Positions 21,120 to 28,624 of a stretch of DNA of 33,711 nt are shown one piece after another (position 1 is the stretch's first letter; each line of letters opens with the position of its first letter). The translations under genes and the position numbers were made by a program. The notes below the pieces were generated by a model. It was given only the letters and a program-made list of their open reading frames with translations, made no database searches and was not told the origin of the DNA. This DNA is from Moduliflexus sp964602655 (GTDB taxonomy: Bacteria > Moduliflexota > Moduliflexia > Moduliflexales > Moduliflexaceae): the NCBI GenBank assembly GCA_964602655.1, contig CAZRSF010000071.1, positions 1-33,711 of the forward strand, given 5' to 3'.

Positions 21120-21150
21120 GTTGCCAGACACCCTGAAAGTGTCTGACAAC
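21120..21150. repeat. TCAGACAC palindrome, copy 3 (imperfect)
   Basis: GTTGCCAGACACCCT (21120-21134) pairs with AGTGTCTGACAAC (21138-21150) with two mismatches. It separates bshA from the following membrane gene. Confidence 0.65.
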
Positions 21151-21162
21151 TATGAAGCCTTT

Positions 21163-22530
21163 ATGACAATGGATTGGCAATATTGGAGCTTGCTTGCGAT
21201 GGTCGGCGGCGCTGGAATCATCACGGGCATTTACGAAGCCGGGCGGCAGGTCTTGGGCGTGTCGAAAGGCAGACCTGTCTTCGGGTATTCTGACACGCAC
21301 GGCGTTGGAATCGTGTCGTTTGGGATGCTTCTCGTCGGCCTTGTTCTCATTCTGGATGGTTTCCTGTTGACATGGCTTGAAGATTTCCTTTCGGAGCGGC
21401 GCGAAGATATTTTTATGATGAGCGTAGTGAGCATGGTCTTGTCAACTGGAGGAGCTTTCGGATATGGATTTTTACTCCTGCAAAACCGCACATTGCAATC
21501 GTTGCTGTTTCATCGCGAATGGAAATGGTTGCTGTCCCGGATTCTGGTGTGGCGTCTGTCTCACGCAGAACAGGATGAGTTTCTTCGAAAATGCGAACTC
21601 AGTGCGAACTCGCTTGGTGTTGGAGATATTGCCGGAGTTCTTTCTGGCGCTGTGGCGGCCTTTGTGTTCGCATCGAAATATGATACGATATTAGATTCCG
21701 CTCATATTTGGTTTTTGACGATTGTCGGAGCGTGTGTCGGAATGATCCTCGGCGCATGTTTTGCGAGATTGATTTGTAAAACGATGAAGTTTCTTTTGCT
21801 GATAATTATACCTCTTTCTTTTGTATTTCTCATCTTTTTATTTTTACCAGATAGCGCAGATATAGAATGGAATGATCTTTTAAAAACTTTTTTACTTTTT
21901 AAATGGGGCGAATTTTTGACGATGATTTTGGGCACCCTTCTATTTGGTGTATTATTTTCTCTTTTTATTGGCGTTGTTTATACGCTCTTTTATGCTCCGA
22001 TTATTGGAATCGCCTTCGGAAGTCTTTTGTCATCAGGGAGAATGCTGGGATCGCTCGTTCAGCGCATGATCGCGCCGTTGATGATTGCGCGGCGCTTTCA
22101 TCTCGTCTTGTGCGCTGCGTGCCTGCGGCTGTCGCATCCGCAGCGCTGCCGCTATGACGAGGGACGGCGTTTCTGCGAGCATTGCCATGCGAACGTGCGC
22201 GAAGCAGATGCGCCGGAAAAAGTGGTCGCGATATTCGGCGAGTGCGCCGTTCCGTTCGACCAAAAACAGACGCGGCTCGATAACCCGGATTTCGAAGATC
22301 GCGAGCAGCCAATTGATCTGGCGGAAGTGCATCTTGTGCCGAAAACGACTGACCGGCGGCTCTTCGAACGTTTTTTGACGTTTATCGTCAACTTTCCTCC
22401 TGAACGGGGTATCGCGTCCGTGCGGATCGTCTGCTACGGCGCGTTGGACGAACTCGGATCGCATCTCGGCAATGCCGTTCGCAATACGTTTCAGCAGATC
22501 GAGGTGCTGTCAGGAGGAATAAACGAATGA
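21163..22530 (+). CDS. Unknown polytopic membrane protein with zinc-ribbon
   Basis: The 455-residue product is not a family I recognise. Residues about 1-300 contain seven or so hydrophobic helices. After the last helix comes a zinc-ribbon-like patch CAACLRLSHPQRCRYDEGRR followed by FCEHCHANV (CxxC ... CxxC), then a cytoplasmic alpha/beta region (VVAIFGE, IDLAEVHLVPKTTDRRLF, VRIVCYGALDELG) that could be a regulatory or Rossmann-like domain. The part covering the central helices (about 21770-22010) is much richer in A and T than the flanks. ATG 21163 was chosen because an upstream TTG start would lie inside a palindromic repeat; no ribosome-binding site is obvious. It is isolated between repeats, so no operon partner hints at function. 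Confidence 0.65.
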   Translation: MTMDWQYWSLLAMVGGAGIITGIYEAGRQVLGVSKGRPVFGYSDTHGVGIVSFGMLLVGLVLILDGFLLTWLEDFLSERREDIFMMSVVSMVLSTGGAFGYGFLLLQNRTLQSLLFHREWKWLLSRILVWRLSHAEQDEFLRKCELSANSLGVGDIAGVLSGAVAAFVFASKYDTILDSAHIWFLTIVGACVGMILGACFARLICKTMKFLLLIIIPLSFVFLIFLFLPDSADIEWNDLLKTFLLFKWGEFLTMILGTLLFGVLFSLFIGVVYTLFYAPIIGIAFGSLLSSGRMLGSLVQRMIAPLMIARRFHLVLCAACLRLSHPQRCRYDEGRRFCEHCHANVREADAPEKVVAIFGECAVPFDQKQTRLDNPDFEDREQPIDLAEVHLVPKTTDRRLFERFLTFIVNFPPERGIASVRIVCYGALDELGSHLGNAVRNTFQQIEVLSGGINE

Positions 22531-22622
22531 AATGGACGAAGGTTCAATATAGAATAAAATTTTAATTCACAAGACGCATGAACAAGAATAAAAATTTACT
22601 CACCCTTTGCCCCTTCCAGGAG

Positions 22623-22752
22623 GGGCAGGGCTGTTAAGTGTTGTCATTGCGCGGAGTGTCAGCGACAACGCAATCCTGATTCCAGCGAGATTGCTTCGTC
22701 GTTGTCACTCCTCGCAATGACAATTTTCGGCGAGAACTTAACAGCCCTGCCC
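22623..22752. repeat. Nested inverted repeat before dnaX
   Basis: Outer perfect 17-bp arms GGGCAGGGCTGTTAAGT (22623-22639) and its reverse complement (22736-22752) enclose a second inverted repeat. In the inner one, TGTCATTGCG (22642-22651) pairs with CGCAATGACA (22713-22722), extending imperfectly to about 34 bp. It is of the widespread 'ATTGCTTCGTC...GCAATGAC' type. It looks like one repeat inserted into another, ending 19 bp before dnaX. Confidence 0.7.
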
Positions 22753-22771
22753 AGGAGGGGAGATTCGGATT

Positions 22772-23227
22772 ATGGCGTATCAAGTCTTAGCGCGAAAATG
22801 GCGACCGCAGGTCTTCGACGATGTGGTCGGGCAAGAGCATATCACGGACGTGTTGAAGAATTCCATCGCGACCGGGCGGATTCATCACGGCTATCTGTTC
22901 ACCGGCATTCGCGGCATCGGCAAAACGACGACCGCCCGCATTCTGGCGAAAGCCCTGAATTGCGAGCATGGCCCGACGCCGACGCCATGTAATGTCTGCG
23001 AATTCTGCCGCGAAATCACGGACGGCTATTCGATGGATGTGGAAGAGATTGACGCGGCCTCGAATCGCGGCGTGGACGACGTGCGCGTGTTGCAAGAAAA
23101 CGTCAATTACGCGCCGTCTCGCAGCCGCAACAAAATTTTCATCATTGATGAAGTCCACATGCTCACCAAAGAGGCGTTCAACGCGCTGCTGAAAACCCTC
23201 GAAGAGCCGCCTGGAAACTTCCGATGA
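22772..23227 (+). CDS. dnaX: DNA polymerase III subunit gamma/tau, N-terminal part (broken dnaX)
   Basis: The 151-residue product begins like any DnaX: MAYQVLARKWRPQVFDDVVG, Walker A GIRGIGKT (45-52), a zinc module with Cys64, 73, 76 and 79, and Walker B IFIIDEVHML (122-131). It ends prematurely at LLKTLEEPPGNFR. The family continues with the sensor 1 stretch (xFxLATTExxKxP) and then TILSRCQ. Here that stretch is missing and the frame shifts, so the rest is encoded by the next open frame, which overlaps by the ATGA at 23224-23227. This fragment alone could bind ATP but would lack sensor 1, the arginine finger and the domain III clamp-loader contacts. It is either a real deletion or a sequence error. 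Confidence 0.8.
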   Translation: MAYQVLARKWRPQVFDDVVGQEHITDVLKNSIATGRIHHGYLFTGIRGIGKTTTARILAKALNCEHGPTPTPCNVCEFCREITDGYSMDVEEIDAASNRGVDDVRVLQENVNYAPSRSRNKIFIIDEVHMLTKEAFNALLKTLEEPPGNFR

Positions 23228-24492
23228 CGATTTTGTCGCGCTGCCAGCAATTCAAGTTCAAAAGCGGTACGCCGGAGCAGGTGATTCGACTGCTCAAAAA
23301 AATCGCGGATCACGAGCGGCGGGCAATCAGTGAAAAAAGCCTGGCGTTATTAGCGAAAACGTCTGGCGGCAGTGTGCGCGACGCCGAAAACCTGCTGGAT
23401 CAGGTGTTCAGCTTTTGCGACAATGTCGTGAGCGACGACGATGCGCGGTATGTCCTCGGCATTCCCGAACAACGCCTGATTCATGCGTTTTTGACCGCGA
23501 TTTTGGAACATCGAACCGCGCATCTGTTTACGCTGATGGAGCGCCTGGTCAGCGGCGGCTATAATCTGCGGCTTTTCTGCATGGAGTTGTTAGAGCGAAC
23601 GCGCAACCTGATCGTGTTGAAAACTGCGCTCGACGCGGAGCGGTATGTGACGCTGTTCGACTACTCTCGAAAGGATTTGGAGCAGTTCGCGGCCATGACG
23701 ACGTTGTCGGAATTGCAGCAGCTTTACTGGATGCTGGCCGACGTGGAGCGGGAAATGAAATTTTCGCCGAACCCGCGTCTGATTCTGGAAATGGCGCTGA
23801 CTCGCATGGCGCGGGTGCAGGAGGTGACGCCGCTGCTCGATATGTATCGCCAGCTTCAGCAGATTCAACGGCAATTGGCGGAGGCTTCGCAGGTTGTCGT
23901 CCCTCACGTGCGTGAACGCTCGGCTGCCGTTGTTCACGAAACCCGTCCGACTGCGGCGGTGTCGCAGACCGAGCCGTTTCAGCCTCCGCAGGATGTCGAA
24001 CGGGTCTGGAATGAGATTTTGGAATTGGTGAAAGCACAACGTCCGCCGCTTGCGCCGCGTTTGAAAAATGCGATTCCGCTCGAATTGACTGAGCGCGAAT
24101 TGGTCTTAGGGTTTCATGCAGACGCCGAATTTACGCGGAATACGGTGGATAATCCGAAGAATCAGACATTTTTGAACGAATTGCTTCAGTCCTATTTCGG
24201 ACGTCCGGTGCGGATAAAAACCACGATTCACCATGCCGCCGCGTCGTTCGAAGCGATCCGCGAGCAGCACGAACAACGGTTGGCCTCGCTGCCTCGCGTC
24301 GAAGCGCCGCCGATAGAGGCCGCGCCGCGTCAGGCGTCAGCCTCGATGCCGTCGCGCCCCAAACAGGATTGGCAGAGCAAAGGCGGCGATGGCGGCTGGC
24401 AGAGACGCGACGCGAAATCGTCATATAAGCCGCCGGTCGAAGTTTCCGTGCAGGATGTCGTGCGGATGTTCGAGGGGACGATTATCGGATAA
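23224..24492 (+). CDS. dnaX: DNA polymerase III subunit gamma/tau, C-terminal part (broken dnaX)
   Basis: The 422-residue product begins MTILSRCQQFKFKSGTPEQV, the DnaX segment with the SRC arginine finger that normally follows sensor 1. It then has KTSGGSVRDAENLLDQVFSF (sensor 2), the helical domain III, and a Pro/Arg-rich C-terminus ending in a gamma/tau-type tail. The ATG is probably the natural Met/Val of the 'P-x-TILSRCQ' motif rather than a real start; no separate ribosome-binding site is visible. By comparison with DnaX about 12 residues plus one base are missing at the joint, so a deletion of about 37 bp explains both halves. An intact copy of this essential gene must exist if the deletion is real. 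Confidence 0.8.
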   Translation: MTILSRCQQFKFKSGTPEQVIRLLKKIADHERRAISEKSLALLAKTSGGSVRDAENLLDQVFSFCDNVVSDDDARYVLGIPEQRLIHAFLTAILEHRTAHLFTLMERLVSGGYNLRLFCMELLERTRNLIVLKTALDAERYVTLFDYSRKDLEQFAAMTTLSELQQLYWMLADVEREMKFSPNPRLILEMALTRMARVQEVTPLLDMYRQLQQIQRQLAEASQVVVPHVRERSAAVVHETRPTAAVSQTEPFQPPQDVERVWNEILELVKAQRPPLAPRLKNAIPLELTERELVLGFHADAEFTRNTVDNPKNQTFLNELLQSYFGRPVRIKTTIHHAAASFEAIREQHEQRLASLPRVEAPPIEAAPRQASASMPSRPKQDWQSKGGDGGWQRRDAKSSYKPPVEVSVQDVVRMFEGTIIG

Positions 24493-24494
24493 CC

Positions 24495-24527
24495 AACCCT
24501 GCCAGGGTTTGAAACCCTGGCAGGGTT
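24495..24527. repeat. Palindrome after dnaX
   Basis: Perfect 15-bp arms AACCCTGCCAGGGTT (24495-24509) and AACCCTGGCAGGGTT (24513-24527) are separated by TGA. It has the GGTTTGAAACC core seen in the other repeats. There is no T-tract, so termination is possible but not certain. Confidence 0.7.
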
Positions 24528-24565
24528 CGTCTGATTTGGGTTGAGGTGTTTGGGAGGAAAGGCAC

Positions 24566-25507
24566 ATGCGGCGTTCTACGTTATCAACGCGAGGATTTAC
24601 GTTGCTGGAATTGCTGATCAGCATGACGATTACGGTCATGGTCTTTGCGATTGTGGCGACGGTCTTTCTTCAGATGCGAAAAGTTTCGCTGCGGCAGGAG
24701 ATGGATGTCGCGATGATTCAAGAGGCGCGGATCGGCGTGGATGAAATGGCTCGGCTGATTCGCATGGTCGGGTATAATCGGGACAAAGAACACGAACAGC
24801 CTGCGGTGATCGAGGCTGCGCCGTTTCAATTCACCTTTAATGCCGATATTGACACGAAAAATTTCAAGGCGCTTCTCGCAGGCTCAGCCATTCCGCTGTA
24901 TGACGGCATCAGTGCGTATCGTTCGCCTGATACGGCCTTTACGACGGGCGCGGAAACGATTCGCTTGACATTGGATTCGGAAGATGACGGCGATGTTGAC
25001 GCGGATGATATTGATGATAAGAACAATCCAGCGGAAGAATTGACGCAAAATCCTGACGATCTGACATTGATCAAAGAAATCAACGGTCGCAATGACCGGC
25101 AATTGACGATTGGCGTACGCGGCCCGTATCACGCCAATACGCCGGGGCAGCCAACAGATCGAAAAACCGACCTCATACCGATGTTTCAGTATGACATGGC
25201 AATTTCCCCCTGTTCGGTTATTTTGCTTGGCGATACCGATTGCGACGGTGAATTGACGGGAGATGAGCGGTTTTTCCCCCCGCTTACCGATGCGACGCAG
25301 CTTCGAGGATTGCGGCGCGTTCGAATTTCCATCACAACGGCATCGGAGCGGAAAGACCCGTTCGACCATGCTACCTATCACGATATGACGATCAGCACGG
25401 AAGTCGCATTGAGAAATCCTGACAAACAAGGATTTTTTGTTCCAGATCCTGCCGAATATGCTGGATGCGATTTCAGCGGAGACGATTGCGGCTGTCTGCC
25501 TGAATGA
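24566..25507 (+). CDS. PilW-like type IV prepilin
   Basis: The 313-residue product has the class III prepilin signal MRRSTLSTRG/FTLLELLISM, with cleavage after Gly10 and Glu at mature position 5, followed by the hydrophobic helix. This fits PilW-type minor pilins, which initiate or tip type IV pili. The globular part has an acidic Ca-binding-like stretch DSEDDGDVDADDIDDKNN and Cys pairs near the end (AGCDFSGDDCGC). A strong GGAGGAAAGG precedes the ATG. No other pilin or pilus assembly gene is in the window, so it is an isolated minor pilin. The assignment to PilW rather than another minor pilin rests on length and the 'R.MGYN' region near residue 70. Confidence 0.75.
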   Translation: MRRSTLSTRGFTLLELLISMTITVMVFAIVATVFLQMRKVSLRQEMDVAMIQEARIGVDEMARLIRMVGYNRDKEHEQPAVIEAAPFQFTFNADIDTKNFKALLAGSAIPLYDGISAYRSPDTAFTTGAETIRLTLDSEDDGDVDADDIDDKNNPAEELTQNPDDLTLIKEINGRNDRQLTIGVRGPYHANTPGQPTDRKTDLIPMFQYDMAISPCSVILLGDTDCDGELTGDERFFPPLTDATQLRGLRRVRISITTASERKDPFDHATYHDMTISTEVALRNPDKQGFFVPDPAEYAGCDFSGDDCGCLPE

Positions 25508-25535
25508 GTTTCCGGCAAACGCCTGAGAAAATCTA

Positions 25536-25562
25536 TTGACTTTTCGTTTGATGCTATATATC
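25536..25562 (+). promoter_or_regulatory. Weak candidate promoter before xerD
   Basis: TTGACT (25536-25541) and TATATC (25557-25562) are 15 bp apart, a short spacer, in the 65-bp gap before xerD. The -35 is good and the spacing poor. Confidence 0.3.
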
Positions 25563-25572
25563 GTGCCATGAC

Positions 25573-26502
25573 ATGCGCTATCTGATCGAAATGTATATCA
25601 ATTATTTGGCGGCGGTGCGCGGTTTGTCGGAAAATACGCGCAGCGCGTACGGTCGCGATTTGACGAGTTATCTGACGTTTTTGGCCGAAGAGCGCTCTTG
25701 CGCCGCGATTGAGCGTGTGAGCGATGACGATGTGATTGCGTATCGCGCCTATCTGCATCAACGCGGCCTCGCAGAACGTTCGGTGAGCCGCCATTTCAGC
25801 GCGGTCAAAGGATTTCATCACTATCTTTGCGATGAAAAGATTGTTGACAAAGACCCCACCGCCAAAATAGACGCTCCGAAAATCGGCATCACGCTGCCGG
25901 ATGTCATGTCGTTCGACGAAGTCGAGCGGCTGCTGTGTCAGCCGAATGATGCGAATATCGTCACGCCGGAAGATCGGGCGGTCGCTATTCGGGATAAAGC
26001 GATGCTGGAAACGCTCTATGCGACGGGGTTGCGCGTCTCGGAATTGATCTCGCTGCGGTTGCGGGATGTGAATCAGGAACGCGGTTTTTTGCGCTGTATC
26101 GGCAAAGGAGATAAAGAGCGCGTCGTGCCGATAGGCGAATCGGCGCTGTTGCATCTCGCCCGTTATCTCAACGACGCGCGGGGCGTGTTTCTGAAAGGAG
26201 CGTATGCCGAAGCGCTGTTTGTCAATCGTTTCGGCGAGCAGATGACGCGCCAGGCGTTCTGGAAAATCATCAAAAAATATTCGAAACAGGCCGGGTTGCC
26301 GTTGACGATTTCGCCGCATACGCTGCGCCATTCTTTTGCCACGCATCTGCTGGAACATGGCGCGGATTTGCGGTCGCTGCAAATCATGCTTGGTCATCAG
26401 GACATCGCCACGACGCAGGTCTATACGCATGTTTCGACCAAGCATCTGCGCGAGGTGTACGACGAATATCATCCGCGAGCGAAAACACGTCAGTTATCGT
26501 AA
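25573..26502 (+). CDS. xerD: Tyrosine site-specific recombinase XerD
   Basis: The 309-residue product has the SAM-like N-terminal domain (YLAAVRGLSENTRSAYGRDL) and a complete catalytic domain: Arg154 in TGLRVSEL, Lys178 in GKGDKERVVP, His249-x-x-Arg252 in HTLRHSFATHLLEHG, His275 in LGHQDI, and nucleophile Tyr284 in TTQVYTHV. Length and motifs match XerC/XerD, and the RYLIEMYINYLAAVRGLS start is XerD-like. It resolves chromosome dimers at dif with a partner recombinase. The tol-pal genes start 36 bp after its stop, so it may share their operon. Calling XerD rather than XerC is by similarity of the N-terminal part. Confidence 0.82.
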   Translation: MRYLIEMYINYLAAVRGLSENTRSAYGRDLTSYLTFLAEERSCAAIERVSDDDVIAYRAYLHQRGLAERSVSRHFSAVKGFHHYLCDEKIVDKDPTAKIDAPKIGITLPDVMSFDEVERLLCQPNDANIVTPEDRAVAIRDKAMLETLYATGLRVSELISLRLRDVNQERGFLRCIGKGDKERVVPIGESALLHLARYLNDARGVFLKGAYAEALFVNRFGEQMTRQAFWKIIKKYSKQAGLPLTISPHTLRHSFATHLLEHGADLRSLQIMLGHQDIATTQVYTHVSTKHLREVYDEYHPRAKTRQLS

Positions 26503-26538
26503 TCAGGCGTCAGCCGGAAAGAGGAGAGAATAAGAAGC

Positions 26539-27252
26539 ATGGAACAAGCGGTACAACCTCAATTCATTGATATTATTTTGCATATCGGCGGGGCAGGATA
26601 TGCTATTATCGGCATTTTATTGGTGTTTTCGGTGTTTTCCTGGGGCATTATTTTATACAAATCGCAGCGCTTCAAACAGATTCGCAAGGAATCGCAGCGC
26701 TTTTTGGAGTTGTACCATGAAAACAGCGATCTCGGCGAAGTGTATGCCGCCTGCATTTCGCTGCAAACCGCGCCGCTCGTGCGTGTGTTTAAGGCCGGTT
26801 ATTTGGAATTGCAGCGGATTCGCAAAGATATGATGACGATTAAAACTGACCGCCGATCCAGCATCAGCGTCTATTTCCCCGAATGGGTAGAAGAATTCAC
26901 AAGCGTCTTGCAAGAGTCGCTGATTCGTGAAACCATGCTGTTGGAGCGAATGCTGATTTTTCTGGCTGTGACCAGTTCATCCGGCCCGCTTCTCGGCTTG
27001 TTAGGCACGGTCTGGGGCGTGATGATGTCGTTCTGGAGTGTCGGAATGCAAGGATATTCGAGCCTGGGAGCGATTGCGCCCGGCGTGTCGGCGGCGCTGA
27101 CGACGACGGTGGCAGGTCTGGTTGCGGCGATTCCTGCGGCGATTGCGTATAATTATTTGCTGAACCATGTCAAAGTCTTCTCCGCAGAGATGGAATGCTT
27201 TGCCTCCGAATTTACCAGCGTGATTCGGCGCGAACTGCGCAAAGCATTGTAA
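26539..27252 (+). CDS. tolQ: TolQ, proton channel subunit of the Tol-Pal system
   Basis: This 237-residue member of the MotA/TolQ/ExbB family has TM1 at about 18-36 (GYAIIGILLVFSVFSWGIIL). A cytoplasmic segment follows, then TM2 in LLGLLGTVWGVMMSFWSVG and TM3 in GVSAALTTTVAGLVAAIPAA. The 'SSGPLLGLLGTVWGVM' and 'ALTTTVAGL' blocks are the TolQ/ExbB core. With TolR it forms the inner-membrane proton-driven motor that energises TolA. GGAGAG lies about 10 nt upstream. It is the first gene of tolQ-tolR-tolA-tolB-pal-cpoB, which establishes the assignment over ExbB. Confidence 0.9.
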   Translation: MEQAVQPQFIDIILHIGGAGYAIIGILLVFSVFSWGIILYKSQRFKQIRKESQRFLELYHENSDLGEVYAACISLQTAPLVRVFKAGYLELQRIRKDMMTIKTDRRSSISVYFPEWVEEFTSVLQESLIRETMLLERMLIFLAVTSSSGPLLGLLGTVWGVMMSFWSVGMQGYSSLGAIAPGVSAALTTTVAGLVAAIPAAIAYNYLLNHVKVFSAEMECFASEFTSVIRRELRKAL

Positions 27253-27264
27253 CAGGAGCTTGTT

Positions 27265-27687
27265 ATGCCAAAACCGTTTCGCATCAAACGCCCGGAAGGC
27301 ACGCTGTCGGAAATCAATGTCGTGCCATTGGTGGATGTGGTATTTAACCTGCTGATCATTTTTATGATTTTAGCGCCGGTGATTCATAAAGGCGTTGACG
27401 TGCAAGTGCCGGAATCGGCTGTGGGCGAATCGTCTGTGGAGCCGAAGCAACATGTGGTGACGATTACGAAAGAGGGCGTGCTCTGGTTCGACGATCAGGA
27501 GGCGACGTTGGATACGCTGCGACAGCAAACAGATACTCTGGAGAAGACTGAGACGATTTATGTTCAATCCGATAAAGATATTTCGTATGGGATGGTGATG
27601 GATGTGATTTCCGTGCTGAAGGAAAGCGGTATTCGCAATGTCGGCCTTGTCACCAAACCTCGTATGACCAGTTCGGCGGCGAAATAG
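27265..27687 (+). CDS. tolR: TolR, inner-membrane Tol-Pal motor subunit
   Basis: The 140-residue protein begins with a short cytoplasmic segment and one transmembrane helix: GTLSEINVVPLVDVVFNLLI, with the critical Asp in PLVDVVFNLL, followed by FMILAP. A periplasmic ExbD/TolR domain ends in KESGIRNVGLVTKP. It couples proton flow through TolQ to motion of TolA. A CAGGAG is 6 nt upstream of the ATG, and the gene is 12 bp after tolQ. The length is typical of the family. Confidence 0.9.
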   Translation: MPKPFRIKRPEGTLSEINVVPLVDVVFNLLIIFMILAPVIHKGVDVQVPESAVGESSVEPKQHVVTITKEGVLWFDDQEATLDTLRQQTDTLEKTETIYVQSDKDISYGMVMDVISVLKESGIRNVGLVTKPRMTSSAAK

Positions 27688-27696
27688 ATACGCATC

Positions 27697-28620
27697 ATGG
27701 AACAGGATCGGCAATTTCAACGGAAGATATTGATTTCTACACTGTTGCACGTGGCGGTGTTCAGTGCGATTCTTGTGTTCTATTTGTTCCCGTCGGAAGT
27801 CATCATGACGCCATTTCCTGAACACGAGGCGCAGATGGTCGAGTTGTTCGAGCCGTCGGAACTGCCTGACACATTACCTGAGCCACGGATAACAGAAGAG
27901 CCAGAGACGCCGAAGACTGAACATATTGCGTTTCGGAATGTGTCCTCTGTTATTGAGACGCCGACGCCAGAGCCAACAGCGACACCGACGCCGCGTCCGC
28001 ATGACACGGCGACGCCAGAACCGACCAACGCTCCAACCGTGACACCGACGCCAATAGTGGCAATGACGCCCACGCCCACACCTCGATTTTTACTGTCAAA
28101 GCGGGAGACGCCGACTCCGACGCCTTATGATCCGAATGAGCCTGTGATGGCGTATCGCGTGCCGAAACGCGAGCCAGTGTTAATGCAGACTCCTGAAAAT
28201 TGGCAGCGTCCGCAGGTGTATGATCCGAACGAGCCGGTGATTCGACCGCGACGACAAGGAACTCCTGGAACCGGAACGCAGACTACGACGAATGGAGCGA
28301 ATTCGCAACTTTCTATTGATGGGCCTGCCGTCATGTTGGATCAAGAAGGGGAATTTCCCTTTCCGGAATATTTGGCGCACGTCGAAGAAAAAATCAGCGG
28401 TTTATGGTTTCCACAAGGCGCAGGAACACTCTCTCTTTACTTAGTTATTGACAGAAATGGAAAAATTTTAAAATCAGGTGTTGACAAAGGAGAGGGGATT
28501 GGTGTAGAGAAGTTACGTGATTCTATTATACGGGCAATTGCCCTGATTAAACGTTTTGATCCGTTGCCTCAGGAGTATGCTGGCATGGCGTTGCGCGTGC
28601 GGATTGTGGTAAGGAGGTAG
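27697..28620 (+). CDS. tolA: TolA/TonB-like energy transducer with Thr-Pro-rich linker
   Basis: The 307-residue protein has one N-terminal membrane anchor (about 12-30) and a periplasmic TolA/TonB-like C-terminal domain. This domain is FPEYLAHVEEKISGLWFPQG, then LSLYLVIDRNGKILKSGVDK, ending MALRVRIVVRR. The linker is not the long alpha-helix of enterobacterial TolA but a Thr-Pro-rich stretch (about 86-135), followed by two YDPNEPV repeats about 30 residues apart. Its place between tolR and tolB fixes the role: to connect the TolQR motor to TolB-Pal. Only a weak ribosome-binding site is visible; the gene is 9 bp after tolR, so coupling is likely. Confidence 0.82.
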   Translation: MEQDRQFQRKILISTLLHVAVFSAILVFYLFPSEVIMTPFPEHEAQMVELFEPSELPDTLPEPRITEEPETPKTEHIAFRNVSSVIETPTPEPTATPTPRPHDTATPEPTNAPTVTPTPIVAMTPTPTPRFLLSKRETPTPTPYDPNEPVMAYRVPKREPVLMQTPENWQRPQVYDPNEPVIRPRRQGTPGTGTQTTTNGANSQLSIDGPAVMLDQEGEFPFPEYLAHVEEKISGLWFPQGAGTLSLYLVIDRNGKILKSGVDKGEGIGVEKLRDSIIRAIALIKRFDPLPQEYAGMALRVRIVVRR

Positions 28621-28624
28621 GAAT

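Noticed and set aside
23200..23240. Programmed ribosomal frameshift in dnaX
   Set aside because: No slippery A-rich heptamer is present and about 12 conserved residues are missing at the joint, so a deletion explains the break better.
25378..26472. 364-codon minus-strand open frame
   Set aside because: Antisense to xerD and the end of the prepilin gene; no motif and unusual composition.
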